Shown here in pieces: positions 31,000 to 38,810 of a stretch of DNA of 64,000 bases (position 1 is its first letter; each line of letters starts with the position of its first letter). The DNA is from a virus, in the IMG/VR virus record IMGVR_UViG_3300045282_000183, positions 1-64,000 of that record; one strand, written 5' to 3'. Below the pieces are notes generated by a model that was not told where the DNA came from, ran no database searches, and was given only the letters and a program-made list of their open reading frames with translations. Position numbers and translations under genes: made by a program.

Positions 31000-31292
31000 T
31001 GCCCAACATGAAAGCCAAGATCGAGACCACGACGCGCGTGGTCACCACCAAGAGCCACGAGCTCCGGATCAGCAACGAGTTGATCCTCGCGCTACTGCGC
31101 AACGCCGGGGCTCGGGTGCCGTCCGACGCGGAGGTTCACTTCCACGTGCCGGGTGGCGGTAACTGGTCGAACACCTCGATCGAGGTCTCGGACGAGGACC
31201 CGGTGCACGTCACCTGGAAGGACGAGAACGAGTACGAGGAGGACGACACGCTGGAAGTCCTGCTCGAGAAAATACAGAAGGGAGGCGAGTGA
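30999..31292 (+). CDS. Small hypothetical protein
   Basis: ATG 30999 overlaps the previous stop by one base (GTG 30996 is an alternative). The 97-residue product has Thr-rich start (IETTTRVVTTKSHELRI), then VHFHVPGGGNWSNTSIEV and an acidic tail. Resembles short phage proteins with a helix plus strand pattern. Not recognised. Confidence 0.55.
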   Translation: MPNMKAKIETTTRVVTTKSHELRISNELILALLRNAGARVPSDAEVHFHVPGGGNWSNTSIEVSDEDPVHVTWKDENEYEEDDTLEVLLEKIQKGGE

Positions 31293-31567
31293 TGGCCCTG
31301 ATATACAGATGGTCGCAGCACGTGCGAGCGCACTGCGTCGGTGACGATTGCGAGGGGTGCTTCCTGTGCGAGGGCGGACTGCTGCTGTGCACGGTCTGCG
31401 GCGGCGCGGAGAGCAGCGCGCCGACCGAGTGCCCGGGGCGCGTGCTGACACAGGCAGAGTGCGAGTGGGTCAGCGACGGGCGCGTGGACTTTACGGTGAA
31501 GCGCGGGTGGCACGACCCGCGCGTAGTGGCTGGAACGATAACAGGGAGGACACCGAGCGATGCCTGA
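31292..31567 (+). CDS. Zinc-knuckle phage protein (CTVCGGAE...CPG type)
   Basis: ATG 31292 overlaps the previous stop. The 91-residue protein carries HCVGDDCEGCFLC and LLLCTVCGGAESSAPTECPG, the latter a recurrent phage zinc-knuckle signature of unknown function, then a helix (LTQAECEWV) and a basic end. SD gggaggcg. Confidence 0.65.
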   Translation: MALIYRWSQHVRAHCVGDDCEGCFLCEGGLLLCTVCGGAESSAPTECPGRVLTQAECEWVSDGRVDFTVKRGWHDPRVVAGTITGRTPSDA

Positions 31568-31754
31568 GTGCAAGAACTACCACAGACCATGCACGCGAGA
31601 GTGCAGCGGGGCGACGTACTGCCCGCACGACGTGGAGCGGCCCGAGTACGTCTGTGGCAACTTCTGCAAGATGGTTTTCTACGGTCGCGCCGGATGGCCG
31701 CACAACAGCGAGTGGATCGTGCCGGGCACGATCACCGACGAGGAGCGGGTGTGA
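31560..31754 (+). CDS. Cysteine-rich small protein
   Basis: ATG 31560 overlaps the previous gene by 8 nt. The 64-residue product has seven Cys (MPECKNYHRPCTRECSG, TYCPHD, YVCGNFCKM), a likely metal-binding or disulfide-rich mini-protein. Confidence 0.55.
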   Translation: MPECKNYHRPCTRECSGATYCPHDVERPEYVCGNFCKMVFYGRAGWPHNSEWIVPGTITDEERV

Positions 31755-31951
31755 TGGCGCGCATCGTGACAGTGTATCTCAAGGGACCGTGGTCTCGTCC
31801 AGGACATCACTCTGGTGATGACTGGGATCGTGGCATCGTGCACGTTCAGACGAAGGATGGTGTCACATTGGCCGACAACGAGTACGGTGCCAACGTGCGC
31901 ACGTATCCGGTCGGCAACATAGCACGCATAGAGGAGACAGGGCATTGGTGA
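31754..31951 (+). CDS. Small hypothetical protein
   Basis: ATG 31754 in ATGA overlap. The 65-residue product (RIVTVYLKGPWSRPGHH, VQTKDGVTLADNEYG) looks beta-rich. It overlaps the methyltransferase start by 4 nt. Confidence 0.55.
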   Translation: MARIVTVYLKGPWSRPGHHSGDDWDRGIVHVQTKDGVTLADNEYGANVRTYPVGNIARIEETGHW

Positions 31952-32544
31952 GTATCAGGCAGACGAGCACCAAGTACCGGGGGCGCAAGGCCGAGACGTA
32001 CGACGCGATGCGCCAGAAGCAGGTGCGCTGGAAGATCGAGAACGAGACCGTGGAGCGCATGCTCCGCGAGATAAGGCCGCACAGCGTGCTGGACTGCCCG
32101 ATTGGCACGGGGCGGTTTCTGCGGCTGTATGCCGATCTGAGCGTGCGCGAGGTGATAGGCGTCGACAGTAGTGACGAGATGCTGCGGCTGGCACGGCGCA
32201 AGGTGCCGCGCTCCATGAAGCAGCACGCCAAGGTGAGGCTGGAGGTCGGCGACGCGCGGAAGCACGACTGTGTCGATCAGCGCGTGCACTGTGTCGTGTG
32301 CGTGCGCTTTCTCGACCTGATCGAGGAGGAGGCTATGCACGCGGTCATGCAGGAGATGATGCGTGTCGCTGACAAGTTGATCGTGCTGACCATTCGCTTC
32401 GGTCCGAAGTACGTGCCGAAGTCGAACACTGCGACGCACGACAGCAAGAAATTCTTGTCGCTTGTACGACACTCCAAGTGGATCGTCGTAGAACGGGTGC
32501 CCGTGCTCAACGCGGGCTGGGAGATCGTGAGGCTGGGAAGATGA
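31948..32544 (+). CDS. Class I SAM-dependent methyltransferase
   Basis: GTG 31948 overlaps the preceding stop. The 198-residue product has SAM-binding motif I VLDCPIGTGRFL (about 48-59), an acidic end of strand 2 in VIGVDSSDEML, motif III-like VEVGDAR, and motif IV region VHCVVCVRFLD. No NPPY or PC catalytic motif of DNA methylases is present, so it is more like small-molecule, nucleoside or protein methyltransferases. A role in finishing a modified base is possible but unproven. Confidence 0.75.
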   Translation: MSIRQTSTKYRGRKAETYDAMRQKQVRWKIENETVERMLREIRPHSVLDCPIGTGRFLRLYADLSVREVIGVDSSDEMLRLARRKVPRSMKQHAKVRLEVGDARKHDCVDQRVHCVVCVRFLDLIEEEAMHAVMQEMMRVADKLIVLTIRFGPKYVPKSNTATHDSKKFLSLVRHSKWIVVERVPVLNAGWEIVRLGR

Positions 32545-32714
32545 AGAAGAAACAGGAGCCGAAGGATGGTGAGTACTGGGTCGTCCGACTCAGCGGGGGC
32601 GATAGAGAAGTTGTTCTCGTCACTGGCCATCGCATCTATCCCTGCGGCGATGAGGAGGGTTATCTTCTCGTGAACCTAAGACAGGTCGAGTGGATACGGA
32701 GGATCAGGCTGTGA
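32541..32714 (+). CDS. Small hypothetical protein
   Basis: ATG 32541 in ATGA overlap. The 57-residue product (KKKQEPKDGEYWVVRLSG, RQVEWIRRIRL) is a small beta protein, charged at both ends. Not recognised. Confidence 0.5.
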   Translation: MKKKQEPKDGEYWVVRLSGGDREVVLVTGHRIYPCGDEEGYLLVNLRQVEWIRRIRL

Positions 32715-32941
32715 GCAAGAGACCAATGACACTGTGCGTGTCGTCGCCGTTCGAGATCACGATGACACAGCGCGCGCAGAACGACACGTGGCGCGCATTC
32801 TTGCAGGGCGGCACGAACCACTCGGCGCAGGCCGGGACGCTGCCCTATATTATCCGGCGATGCGAGCAGGAAGGCGTGCCTTTCATGTTGAAGGCGCATC
32901 CGGGTCTCGGCTACTGGATCGAGCCGCAGGAGAAGAAGTGA
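32711..32941 (+). CDS. Small hypothetical protein
   Basis: GTG 32711 overlaps the preceding stop. The 76-residue product (SSPFEITMTQRAQNDTW, RRCEQEGVPFMLKAHPG) is not recognised. It overlaps the glycosylase start by one base. Confidence 0.55.
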   Translation: MSKRPMTLCVSSPFEITMTQRAQNDTWRAFLQGGTNHSAQAGTLPYIIRRCEQEGVPFMLKAHPGLGYWIEPQEKK

Positions 32942-34011
32942 TGCAGACCTTTCTCCCTTATCCAGACTACGTTGCTTCGGCGCGCTGTCTCGACAGGCTG
33001 CGACTGAACAAGCAGCGCAGCGAGTGCTGGCAGATCGCCACGGCGCTCACCGTGTCGGGTGCGCCTTACACGCGGCATCCGGCCGTGCTCATGTGGGAGG
33101 GGCACGTAGGGTCGCTATGCATGTACATGGAGGCCGTGATCGACGAGTGGCGTCGACGTGGCTACCGGAACACGATCCAGATACCGTGGATGCTGGACAC
33201 GGGGCGGTCTCCGCCTCCATGGCTGGGAGACGCGATGTTTCACGCCTCGCACAGGAGTAACCTCCTGCGCAAGGACGCGAGACACTACGGCAGGTTCGGC
33301 TGGAAGGAACGGGCGGACCTGGAATACGTGTGGCCGAAGTCGACCGGACAGTCGACAATGAAGAAGGAGACAGACGGAATGACGAGCAAGCTGATTGCAC
33401 TGCCCAAGGATCTGCTGAAGACCGACCTAGCTGGTCTTCAGAACCTTCACTCTGACATGCTGGCGACGGCGTCGGACGTGGCGTTCGAGCCGCCGCCGGA
33501 GTTTCTGGTGGAGCTCGAGACGCCGGAGCAGGCCCGAGTGATCGTGGAGGGCCTCCACGCGGCTCTCCAGAAGCACCTTGCAGCGGACGACAAGAAGAAG
33601 GATACTAAGTCCTCGAAGAAGACTGAGACAACCGAGCAGAAGACCGCTCGGCTGAAGGCAGCACGCCTCGAGAAGGAGGCGACCGACAAGGCAACCCAGA
33701 AGCCCGCGGACAAGCCGACGGGCAAGCAGCAGAAGGAGAAGACCGTGGCCAAGAAAGCGAAGAAGGCAGTTGCCAAGAAGAAGGCGTCGAACAATGCTCG
33801 CGCCGGAGTCGACACGAGCAAGAAGATCACGTGGCTCGGCGCCGGCGGCGACGCCAAGGACCTCGGCGCCCGCGAGGGCAGCGAGCGCCACGAGCGCCGC
33901 AAGAAGTTGAAGGCCGCCAGCGGCAAGACCATCGAGTCCTACGTCAAGGGCGGTGGCAGCATCGCGACGCTGAACCGCGCCGTGTCCGAGAAGATCGTGA
34001 AGGTGGCGTGA
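32941..34011 (+). CDS. Pyrimidine-dimer DNA glycosylase fused to a lysine-rich DNA-binding-like protein
   Basis: A 356-residue product. Residues 1-140 match the T4-endonuclease-V-related MSMEG_6728 family (MQTFLPYPDYVASARCLDR, RHPAVLMWEGHV, DEWRRRGYRNT): base excision at UV dimers. After residue ~146 comes a different protein: helical segment, histone-H1-like Lys/Ala tract (TVAKKAKKAVAKKKAS) and a C-terminal domain shared with 30100-30999. An internal ATG at 33379 with SD aaggaga could start the second part alone, so two proteins may be made. The fusion looks like the loss of a stop between two genes. Confidence 0.8.
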   Translation: MQTFLPYPDYVASARCLDRLRLNKQRSECWQIATALTVSGAPYTRHPAVLMWEGHVGSLCMYMEAVIDEWRRRGYRNTIQIPWMLDTGRSPPPWLGDAMFHASHRSNLLRKDARHYGRFGWKERADLEYVWPKSTGQSTMKKETDGMTSKLIALPKDLLKTDLAGLQNLHSDMLATASDVAFEPPPEFLVELETPEQARVIVEGLHAALQKHLAADDKKKDTKSSKKTETTEQKTARLKAARLEKEATDKATQKPADKPTGKQQKEKTVAKKAKKAVAKKKASNNARAGVDTSKKITWLGAGGDAKDLGAREGSERHERRKKLKAASGKTIESYVKGGGSIATLNRAVSEKIVKVA

Positions 34012-34018
34012 TCCCCGA

Positions 34019-34039
34019 GCCGAGGGTTTGAGCCTCGGC
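34019..34039 (+). repeat. Hairpin after the glycosylase fusion gene
   Basis: GCCGAGG-gtttgag-CCTCGGC, 7-bp perfect stem, 8 nt after the stop codon. No T-run follows. Together with 34084-34109 it occupies most of the 127-nt gap. Confidence 0.45.
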
Positions 34040-34083
34040 GAATGGACCGTGTAGTTCCGAGCGGTTCGGGAAATCGGGACAGG

Positions 34084-34109
34084 GAGGCGGGGCCGCGAGG
34101 CCTCGCCTC
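34084..34109 (+). terminator. Long GNRA-tetraloop hairpin, possible terminator or processing site
   Basis: GAGGCGG-GGCC-gcga-GGCC-T-CGCCTC forms an 11-bp stem (one G-T wobble) capped by GCGA, followed by ttcttgcatttt. The tail is only moderately U-rich, so partial termination or RNA stabilisation are both possible. The next gene follows with its own SD aacaggagcagg. Confidence 0.5.
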
Positions 34110-34138
34110 TTCTTGCATTTTCAACAGGAGCAGGAAAC

Positions 34139-34474
34139 ATGACCAAGCAGAGACCCGACATCGACATGAAGATCGTTGCCGAGATCGATCGGCTTCTCAC
34201 GGGGGCCAGCACCGACACGAAGGCCGAGATAGCGGCGCGGGCGCTGCCCGGGCGCATCAGGGCGTTCAGCCCGCACTTCGCGGCGTTGTCGCCCACGACG
34301 CAGCAGCGACTCGCGGAGAGCACTGCCACCATGATGCAGGGACGCGGCGACGTGGTCTCCGCAACGGGCATCACCGCCGCGATCGCTATCAACTGGTGCG
34401 AGGCGCAGGGACGGGACTACACCGTGGCGCGGCGCGGTGAGAAGTACACGGTGATGGTGGAGGCGAGCCGATGA
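34139..34474 (+). CDS. Hypothetical protein
   Basis: A 111-residue helical product (KIVAEIDRLLTGASTD, ATMMQGRGDVVSATG) ending with a beta pair (YTVARRGEKYTVMVE). SD acaggagcagg. Stop overlaps the next ATG. Not recognised. Confidence 0.6.
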   Translation: MTKQRPDIDMKIVAEIDRLLTGASTDTKAEIAARALPGRIRAFSPHFAALSPTTQQRLAESTATMMQGRGDVVSATGITAAIAINWCEAQGRDYTVARRGEKYTVMVEASR

Positions 34475-34641
34475 AAAGGATCACAGAGTACGTGGTCGTG
34501 CGCGTGGTCGCACTCGTCATCGCGATCTTCACAATGACCACGATGGTCTTCGTGATCATCGCGGTACTACAGGGCGTCGCGCACTACAGGGCGTCGTGTC
34601 TCCAGATGACGGTCGACAACACAGGAAGGTGTCAGCGATGA
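34471..34641 (+). CDS. 56-residue single-TM protein
   Basis: ATG 34471 in ATGA overlap, stop in ATGA overlap with the next gene. The product MKRITEYVVVRVVA continues into a membrane helix (LVIAIFTMTTMVFVIIAVL) and a short tail with two Cys. Coupling on both sides supports it. Confidence 0.55.
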   Translation: MKRITEYVVVRVVALVIAIFTMTTMVFVIIAVLQGVAHYRASCLQMTVDNTGRCQR

Positions 34642-36155
34642 CAACGAAACCGAAGGACGACGTCACGGTCATGCGCGTGATCACGCCGCCACCGTCTCTC
34701 CGGGACGGAATTCCCGAGAGCGGTGGTCTTCTCATGAACGGCTCGTGGAGTGACGCGTGCCAGCACGACTACGACAATCTTCTGCACGGCTGCGCTATCA
34801 AGAGACCGGAGAGCGGCTGGGTCCCGGCCTGTCTGCGCGAACTTGGCTACACGTGGCAGCAGGCGTGTCAGCAGGCGTGTCAGGCACCGCAGACCAAGCG
34901 CATGCATCTCTGCAACGAGGTCGTGCGCATGTCGAGGCGCAAGAACGACAAGCTCCTGTCCGAGATCGAGCAGGAGGCGCTCGGCAGCGCGGTCTACCGG
35001 AAGGGCGCAACGGGCGGTGGACACGACGCGCGCGGCACGATGGCGCAGATGATGCTGACGATGAAGGACCACGACACGTTCCTGCTACCGGGCACGAAGG
35101 TCGAGGTTGCCGCCGACGCGTGCAAGAAGGTTCTGCTGGAGATGTACAAACTGACGCCAGAGAGCTACGCGGCGCTACCCTGGAAGAAACAGAACCGGAT
35201 CTACGACGAGATGATGCGAACCATCAAGCGCTGTCTTCGCAAGAAGGGTGTGATCGAGAAGAAGGGAACACTATGCGTCGAGGACGACGAGGCGCAGGCT
35301 GAGCGCACGCGGCTCCACGCCGAGCTGCGTGCTTGGGCGATCGGTGATCTGCGCCTCGAGCATCCGCAGGGCAGCAGCTATCATCATCTCGTGGACTACG
35401 ACGCGACGCACGGGCCTGCGCCAGACGGGAGCAACGACACGATGCGGGAGCTGACCGCGCTGTACGGCGAGCCCGAGAAGTTCGTCGTAGAGCGGGACTG
35501 GGCGCGAGCCTTCTCCGGCTACGACCTGAGCGAGGGCGAGTGCCCGATGCCGTTCGAGCACTGCGTCTTCGAGTTCCGCATCAGTGGTGTGAGGGTATTG
35601 GCCTTCACCCGAGAAGAGTCGGGCGTAGGCCAATTGATGTACTGCGTCTACGGTCGCGGAGGTGTGTGGGTCGTCGACGACTACTGCTACGTCGTGGACG
35701 GCCCGAGCATGCGACGAGAGACGCACCACCCGAAGTACAACATCGACCGCTGCGAGTTCCCACGCGTGAACCGTCTGGTGTGGGACAACATCCGCGTGGC
35801 AGTCATCATGGTCGACGCCGACATCGCGGAGAGCACGCGGCGAGAGCCCGGCGACGGCCTGAACAAGAAGCGCCAGCGGGAGGGACGCCCCCCGCTGCGC
35901 AATCACTACGTCATCGACCTGAAGCGAAGGCACAGACCATCGAGCAACGTGTCAGGACACGTCGCACGCGCCGGAGTCGGGGGCTACCGCCAGCGCGGGC
36001 ACTTTCGGCGCGGGAACTGGTTTCACTACGACAACCCGGAGAGCGGGAAGGTGGTGTACGTCGACGACGGCGGGTTCTTCAAGTCCCGCACGTGGCGGTC
36101 GTGGTATTTCGCCGGTGATCCCGAGAACGTGATCGAGAAGGAGTACAGGCTATGA
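34638..36155 (+). CDS. Large conserved phage protein of unknown function
   Basis: ATG 34638 in ATGA overlap. The 505-residue product has a Gln/Cys-rich N-terminal region (YTWQQACQQACQ), a central helical Lys-rich region, and a C-terminal RGHFRRGNWFHYDN, TWRSWYFAGDP, EKEYRL pattern found at the end of other phage proteins of unknown role. No catalytic motif recognised. It is the largest gene of this operon. Confidence 0.6.
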   Translation: MTTKPKDDVTVMRVITPPPSLRDGIPESGGLLMNGSWSDACQHDYDNLLHGCAIKRPESGWVPACLRELGYTWQQACQQACQAPQTKRMHLCNEVVRMSRRKNDKLLSEIEQEALGSAVYRKGATGGGHDARGTMAQMMLTMKDHDTFLLPGTKVEVAADACKKVLLEMYKLTPESYAALPWKKQNRIYDEMMRTIKRCLRKKGVIEKKGTLCVEDDEAQAERTRLHAELRAWAIGDLRLEHPQGSSYHHLVDYDATHGPAPDGSNDTMRELTALYGEPEKFVVERDWARAFSGYDLSEGECPMPFEHCVFEFRISGVRVLAFTREESGVGQLMYCVYGRGGVWVVDDYCYVVDGPSMRRETHHPKYNIDRCEFPRVNRLVWDNIRVAVIMVDADIAESTRREPGDGLNKKRQREGRPPLRNHYVIDLKRRHRPSSNVSGHVARAGVGGYRQRGHFRRGNWFHYDNPESGKVVYVDDGGFFKSRTWRSWYFAGDPENVIEKEYRL

Positions 36156-36583
36156 GAGCGGTCGAGGCACTGGGAATGTTCATGCAGATCCTGCGAGGCA
36201 GGTCCAGCTCCATGAAGGACGCGTACGAGCTGCACGTGTCGAAGAAAGATTACGCGGCGGCGCGGGCCGCGTACGACGCAGAGCTGACCTACCCGACGCT
36301 GCCGTGGCGGCCCATCGCCGAGCTCGCGGATCGGTACGAGAACGGGCTCCTGCTGCTCGCGCCGGAGCTCGTAGACCTGGACTGCAACCCGAGCGGGGTG
36401 GGGATGGGATACTGGCAGGACGACGGGTTGACGTGGAGCATGACGCAGGAGGAGTGCGACAGGCTTGATGACAGCGAGGACTGGGGCAGCTGGATGGCGT
36501 GCAAGTGGTCGATGACGAACGACGAGTGGTCACACGTCGTGTGCACGCCGACGCACTATCTCAAGCTGAGGGGAGCGACGTGA
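36152..36583 (+). CDS. Hypothetical protein
   Basis: A 143-residue product in ATGA overlap. The centre (LPWRPIAELADRYENGLLLL, then NPSGVGMGYWQDDG) resembles the layout of DUF551-type small phage proteins. Stop overlaps the next ATG. Role unknown. Confidence 0.55.
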   Translation: MRAVEALGMFMQILRGRSSSMKDAYELHVSKKDYAAARAAYDAELTYPTLPWRPIAELADRYENGLLLLAPELVDLDCNPSGVGMGYWQDDGLTWSMTQEECDRLDDSEDWGSWMACKWSMTNDEWSHVVCTPTHYLKLRGAT

Positions 36584-37059
36584 TGTTCAGGAAGATCGAC
36601 GACTGGATACTGACACGGGCGCAGGCCGCGTATCTCTGGCTGCTGGACGAGACCGGTGTGTATGTCGCCACGTGCTCGGTGGTCGTGTACATGCTCGGAA
36701 AGGCCGCGTGGTACACGACGCGGACTACACCGATCTGGTGGGTGGACACGGTGTTTCTCGTGGTTATGATGGTGCTGTTCTCAGCGAGCTGGGCCACGCA
36801 GCACGCCGGAAGGGAGGAGACGTACAATGCGCAGGCGCGCGAGTGGCGAGACGGTGCGGCGCGACGCGTGTTCATGATAGTATGGATCGCGTTCGTTGTC
36901 GGTGACGTCGCGGGAGCCACGTCTACGGCGCGTCTTGCGTGTGATCTGGTGAACGACATCACGTCGTGGATCGCGCTGCTCGTAATACCGACGGTGCAGA
37001 TCAGGAAGCGCGAGCCGCCGGAGAAGACAGTGCTCGCACCGGCCAGAGGAGGAGTGTGA
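36583..37059 (+). CDS. Multi-pass membrane protein
   Basis: ATG 36583 overlaps the previous stop. The 158-residue product has about four hydrophobic segments (residues ~27-43, 50-70, 93-112, 120-138). Basic Pro-rich tail. Function unknown. Confidence 0.6.
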   Translation: MFRKIDDWILTRAQAAYLWLLDETGVYVATCSVVVYMLGKAAWYTTRTTPIWWVDTVFLVVMMVLFSASWATQHAGREETYNAQAREWRDGAARRVFMIVWIAFVVGDVAGATSTARLACDLVNDITSWIALLVIPTVQIRKREPPEKTVLAPARGGV

Positions 37060-37419
37060 ATGGGATGCTTCGCCTACTGCCAGACGCCGGGCTGCGAGCT
37101 CGGGCTAGACGCGCCGACTGCACGAGAAGACATGAACGGCGAGTGGCTGTGTCCGCGTGGTCACGCGCAGCCGCGCAGCCGCGCAACCAGCACATGTCGG
37201 TCAATGAGTGGGTCATCGACATCGACGATCGACTGCGAGAACTGGAGAAGAAGCGTGGCACAGAGTAAGGAAAGACGCGCGCTGCTGGAGCGCGTTCGGG
37301 ACGACATACACCACGGCGACGTCAGCAAGCGAAACGTGCTGCGCCTGATTGACGTGGTGTTCGAGATGGAGCAGGAGATCGAAAGGCTGGAGCGGCGCGT
37401 GTATGCCGACGCGAGATAA
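37060..37419 (+). CDS. Zinc-ribbon protein frame, shifted after an 8-bp duplication
   Basis: ATG 37060 follows the previous stop directly, with SD agaggagg. Residues 1-38 (CFAYCQTPGCELG, EWLCPRGHAQ) are a zinc ribbon. After residue ~40 the frame reads Ser/Thr/Arg-rich sequence (RATSTCRSMSGSS), then enters the coding frame of the next gene, giving a 119-residue open frame. An exact tandem copy of cagccgcg at 37168-37183 explains this: deleting one unit joins the ribbon to NQHMSVNEWVIDIDDRLREL and a stop at 37268, a 67-residue protein. Confidence 0.55.
   Translation: MGCFAYCQTPGCELGLDAPTAREDMNGEWLCPRGHAQPRSRATSTCRSMSGSSTSTIDCENWRRSVAQSKERRALLERVRDDIHHGDVSKRNVLRLIDVVFEMEQEIERLERRVYADAR
37168..37183 (+). 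repeat. 8-bp tandem duplication causing a frameshift
   Basis: cagccgcg occurs twice in direct succession (37168-37175, 37176-37183). Eight is not a multiple of three, and removing one copy restores a continuous zinc-ribbon reading frame that ends at 37268. Confidence 0.75.
37194..37268 (+). pseudogene. Displaced C-terminal part of the zinc-ribbon protein
   Basis: This frame encodes MSVNEWVIDIDDRLRELEKK and ends at TAA 37268, where it overlaps the GTG of the next gene in the usual way. No SD precedes the ATG at 37194. It is best read as the original C-terminus of the gene starting at 37060. Confidence 0.5.
37255..37419 (+). CDS. Small helical protein, last gene of the rightward operon
   Basis: GTG 37255 has a good SD (ggagaag, 37244-37250) and overlaps the stop at 37268. 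The 54-residue product (KERRALLERVRDDIHHGD, VVFEMEQEIERLERRV) is a helical hairpin or coiled coil. Followed at once by the strong terminator. Confidence 0.6.
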   Translation: MAQSKERRALLERVRDDIHHGDVSKRNVLRLIDVVFEMEQEIERLERRVYADAR

Positions 37420-37423
37420 AAGA

Positions 37424-37459
37424 GGGACCGAAACCCCGGGCGGGTTTCGGTCCCTTTTT
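37424..37459. terminator. Strong bidirectional intrinsic terminator
   Basis: GGGACCGAAACCC (37424-37436), loop cgggc, GGGTTTCGGTCCC (37442-37454), then TTTTTCTTT. A 13-bp perfect stem. On the minus strand the hairpin is followed by TCTTTTATC, so it should stop transcription from both converging operons. Confidence 0.95.
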
Positions 37460-37501
37460 CTTTGCCCTGTCGGCGGTATCTGGGTAGGGGTGAGACGGGG
37501 C

Positions 37502-38047
37502 CTAGGGGCCGCGCGCGGGACGCCGGGCAGGCTTGGGCCACACCGGCCCGGCCGACGCATGAGCGGGCTCCTCTGCGCGGCTCAGGGGTACGCTGGCAGC
37601 TACGGCAGGGGCCGCCAGCAGGCACCGCGCCACGTCGGGCCAGTCCCATCGGGCGGGGCCGCCTTGGTGCACCGTGGCGTGAGCCCGCACCACGGGGCTC
37701 CTCAGGCCGTTGGCACGGGCCTCCCGGGCGAGGTTGCCGGGCAGCATGTGCAGCTCGTCGGCTGGAGGCCCGCGTCTTGGGCCTCCTTGGTTTCTGCGGC
37801 GCACGCCGATCCAGACACAGCAGCCGAGGCGCACGCTGCGCTCGATCCAGCTCTGCTGGAACTGGTCGAGTTCGACCGCCCAGCCGTTCGTGCGCTTGAA
37901 TTCCACCCATCCGGACAGTCCGCCGTCGTGCTGCCAGTGGCTGTCTGGGATGCCCTGTCCCGTTCCTCCGGTCTCGATGCTCGTCCAGAAGAACTCGGGG
38001 AGGTGAGTGCGGAAGATGGCGCGGAGGCCGTCGTCGGGGCGGCTCAC
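37502..38047 (-). CDS. PD-(D/E)xK (VRR-NUC-like) nuclease
   Basis: ATG 38047 in ATGA overlap. In the 181-residue product, GIPDSHW (Asp), GLSGWVEFKRT (ExK) and QFQQSWIERS (Gln motif) form the VRR-NUC type catalytic core (residues ~30-75). Such phage nucleases resolve branched DNA or degrade host DNA. The C-terminal half is Pro/Ala/Arg-rich and of low complexity. Last gene of the leftward operon, 43 nt from the shared terminator. Confidence 0.7.
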   Translation of the reverse strand: MSRPDDGLRAIFRTHLPEFFWTSIETGGTGQGIPDSHWQHDGGLSGWVEFKRTNGWAVELDQFQQSWIERSVRLGCCVWIGVRRRNQGGPRRGPPADELHMLPGNLAREARANGLRSPVVRAHATVHQGGPARWDWPDVARCLLAAPAVAASVPLSRAEEPAHASAGPVWPKPARRPARGP

Positions 38048-38568
38048 GAGCGCGTCTCCGTGCTCGTGATCGGTAGCATCTCCATCATGATCCTCTCGGG
38101 CAGTCCCCAGCAGTGCTCTCCGGCCAGACGCAGCGTGATCTCCGTCTTCCAGGACTTGGTCGCGCGTCGCGACTTGTCGGGCAGCGGCCTGATCTCGCGA
38201 GCATACGCCTCCAGGGCGGCGCGCAGCTCGACGCGTCGCTCGTGGCTCATCGTGAAGAAGTCGCGCACGAACTCGCGGCGCAGGCTCCGGATAGAGGGAG
38301 CCGGGCGAGGGAAGCGCACGAGATCCTCAGGCTCGACGCCGCGAGGCACGCGTCCCGGGGGCATCTTGCGATCTCGCTGCTTGATCACGGTGCACATGAC
38401 CGTTCCGTCGCTGGCGCGCAGAACCGTCAAGTTCCTGTGTATGCGCGCGAGGAAGCGCACGGTCTCGACCGTGATATTCGCCACCTCGGCTATGTCTCGC
38501 TCGTCGCGGCCGAGCTCCAGCATTCTCGTGACCAGAGGCACGCGACTATCGACGGGAGGCTCAATCAT
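38044..38568 (-). CDS. Putative helix-turn-helix protein
   Basis: ATG 38568 overlaps the upstream stop (ATGA); an upstream ATG at 38610 has no support. Residues ~10-40 (MLELGRDERDIAEVANITVE) look like a helix-turn-helix. The remainder is Arg-rich and helical. Of 174 residues, no other domain is recognised. Possibly a regulator or terminase-small-subunit-like DNA binder. Confidence 0.55.
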   Translation of the reverse strand: MIEPPVDSRVPLVTRMLELGRDERDIAEVANITVETVRFLARIHRNLTVLRASDGTVMCTVIKQRDRKMPPGRVPRGVEPEDLVRFPRPAPSIRSLRREFVRDFFTMSHERRVELRAALEAYAREIRPLPDKSRRATKSWKTEITLRLAGEHCWGLPERIMMEMLPITSTETRS

Positions 38569-38810
38569 CTGGCGGCCTCCGTCGTGCGGAAGCGATGGTT
38601 GCGGGCGCACACGCGCTCCCGCTGAACAGCGCCGTCCACTCTGGCGGTGCGGAGTACTCGGGTGGGACGATCACAGGTCGGGCACTGCACCGACGCCGTG
38701 CCGCGTCCCGGGGTGATGCGCAGCGCGCGGGTCTTGCGCGGCCTACCTACCAGACCACCCGGAGAGGTGGTCCGGCGGACCTTTCGGGGCTTCTTCATCT
38801 TCCTGCTCAC
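38565..38810 (-). CDS. Zinc-ribbon protein (second NrdR-like ribbon)
   Basis: GTG 38810 overlaps the previous stop. The 81-residue product has a very basic N-terminus (SRKMKKPRKVRRTT) and a ribbon CPTCDRPTRVLRTARV, RERVCARNHRFRTTE: CxxC, then Cys/His, with the R-R-x-C and F/T-T-E spacing seen in NrdR. Probably DNA binding. Confidence 0.6.
   Translation of the reverse strand: MSRKMKKPRKVRRTTSPGGLVGRPRKTRALRITPGRGTASVQCPTCDRPTRVLRTARVDGAVQRERVCARNHRFRTTEAAR

Noticed and set aside
31948-32544. DNA cytosine or adenine methylase
   Set aside because: Has the SAM-binding motif but neither PC/ENV nor (D/N)PPY catalytic motifs, so only a general methyltransferase call is given.
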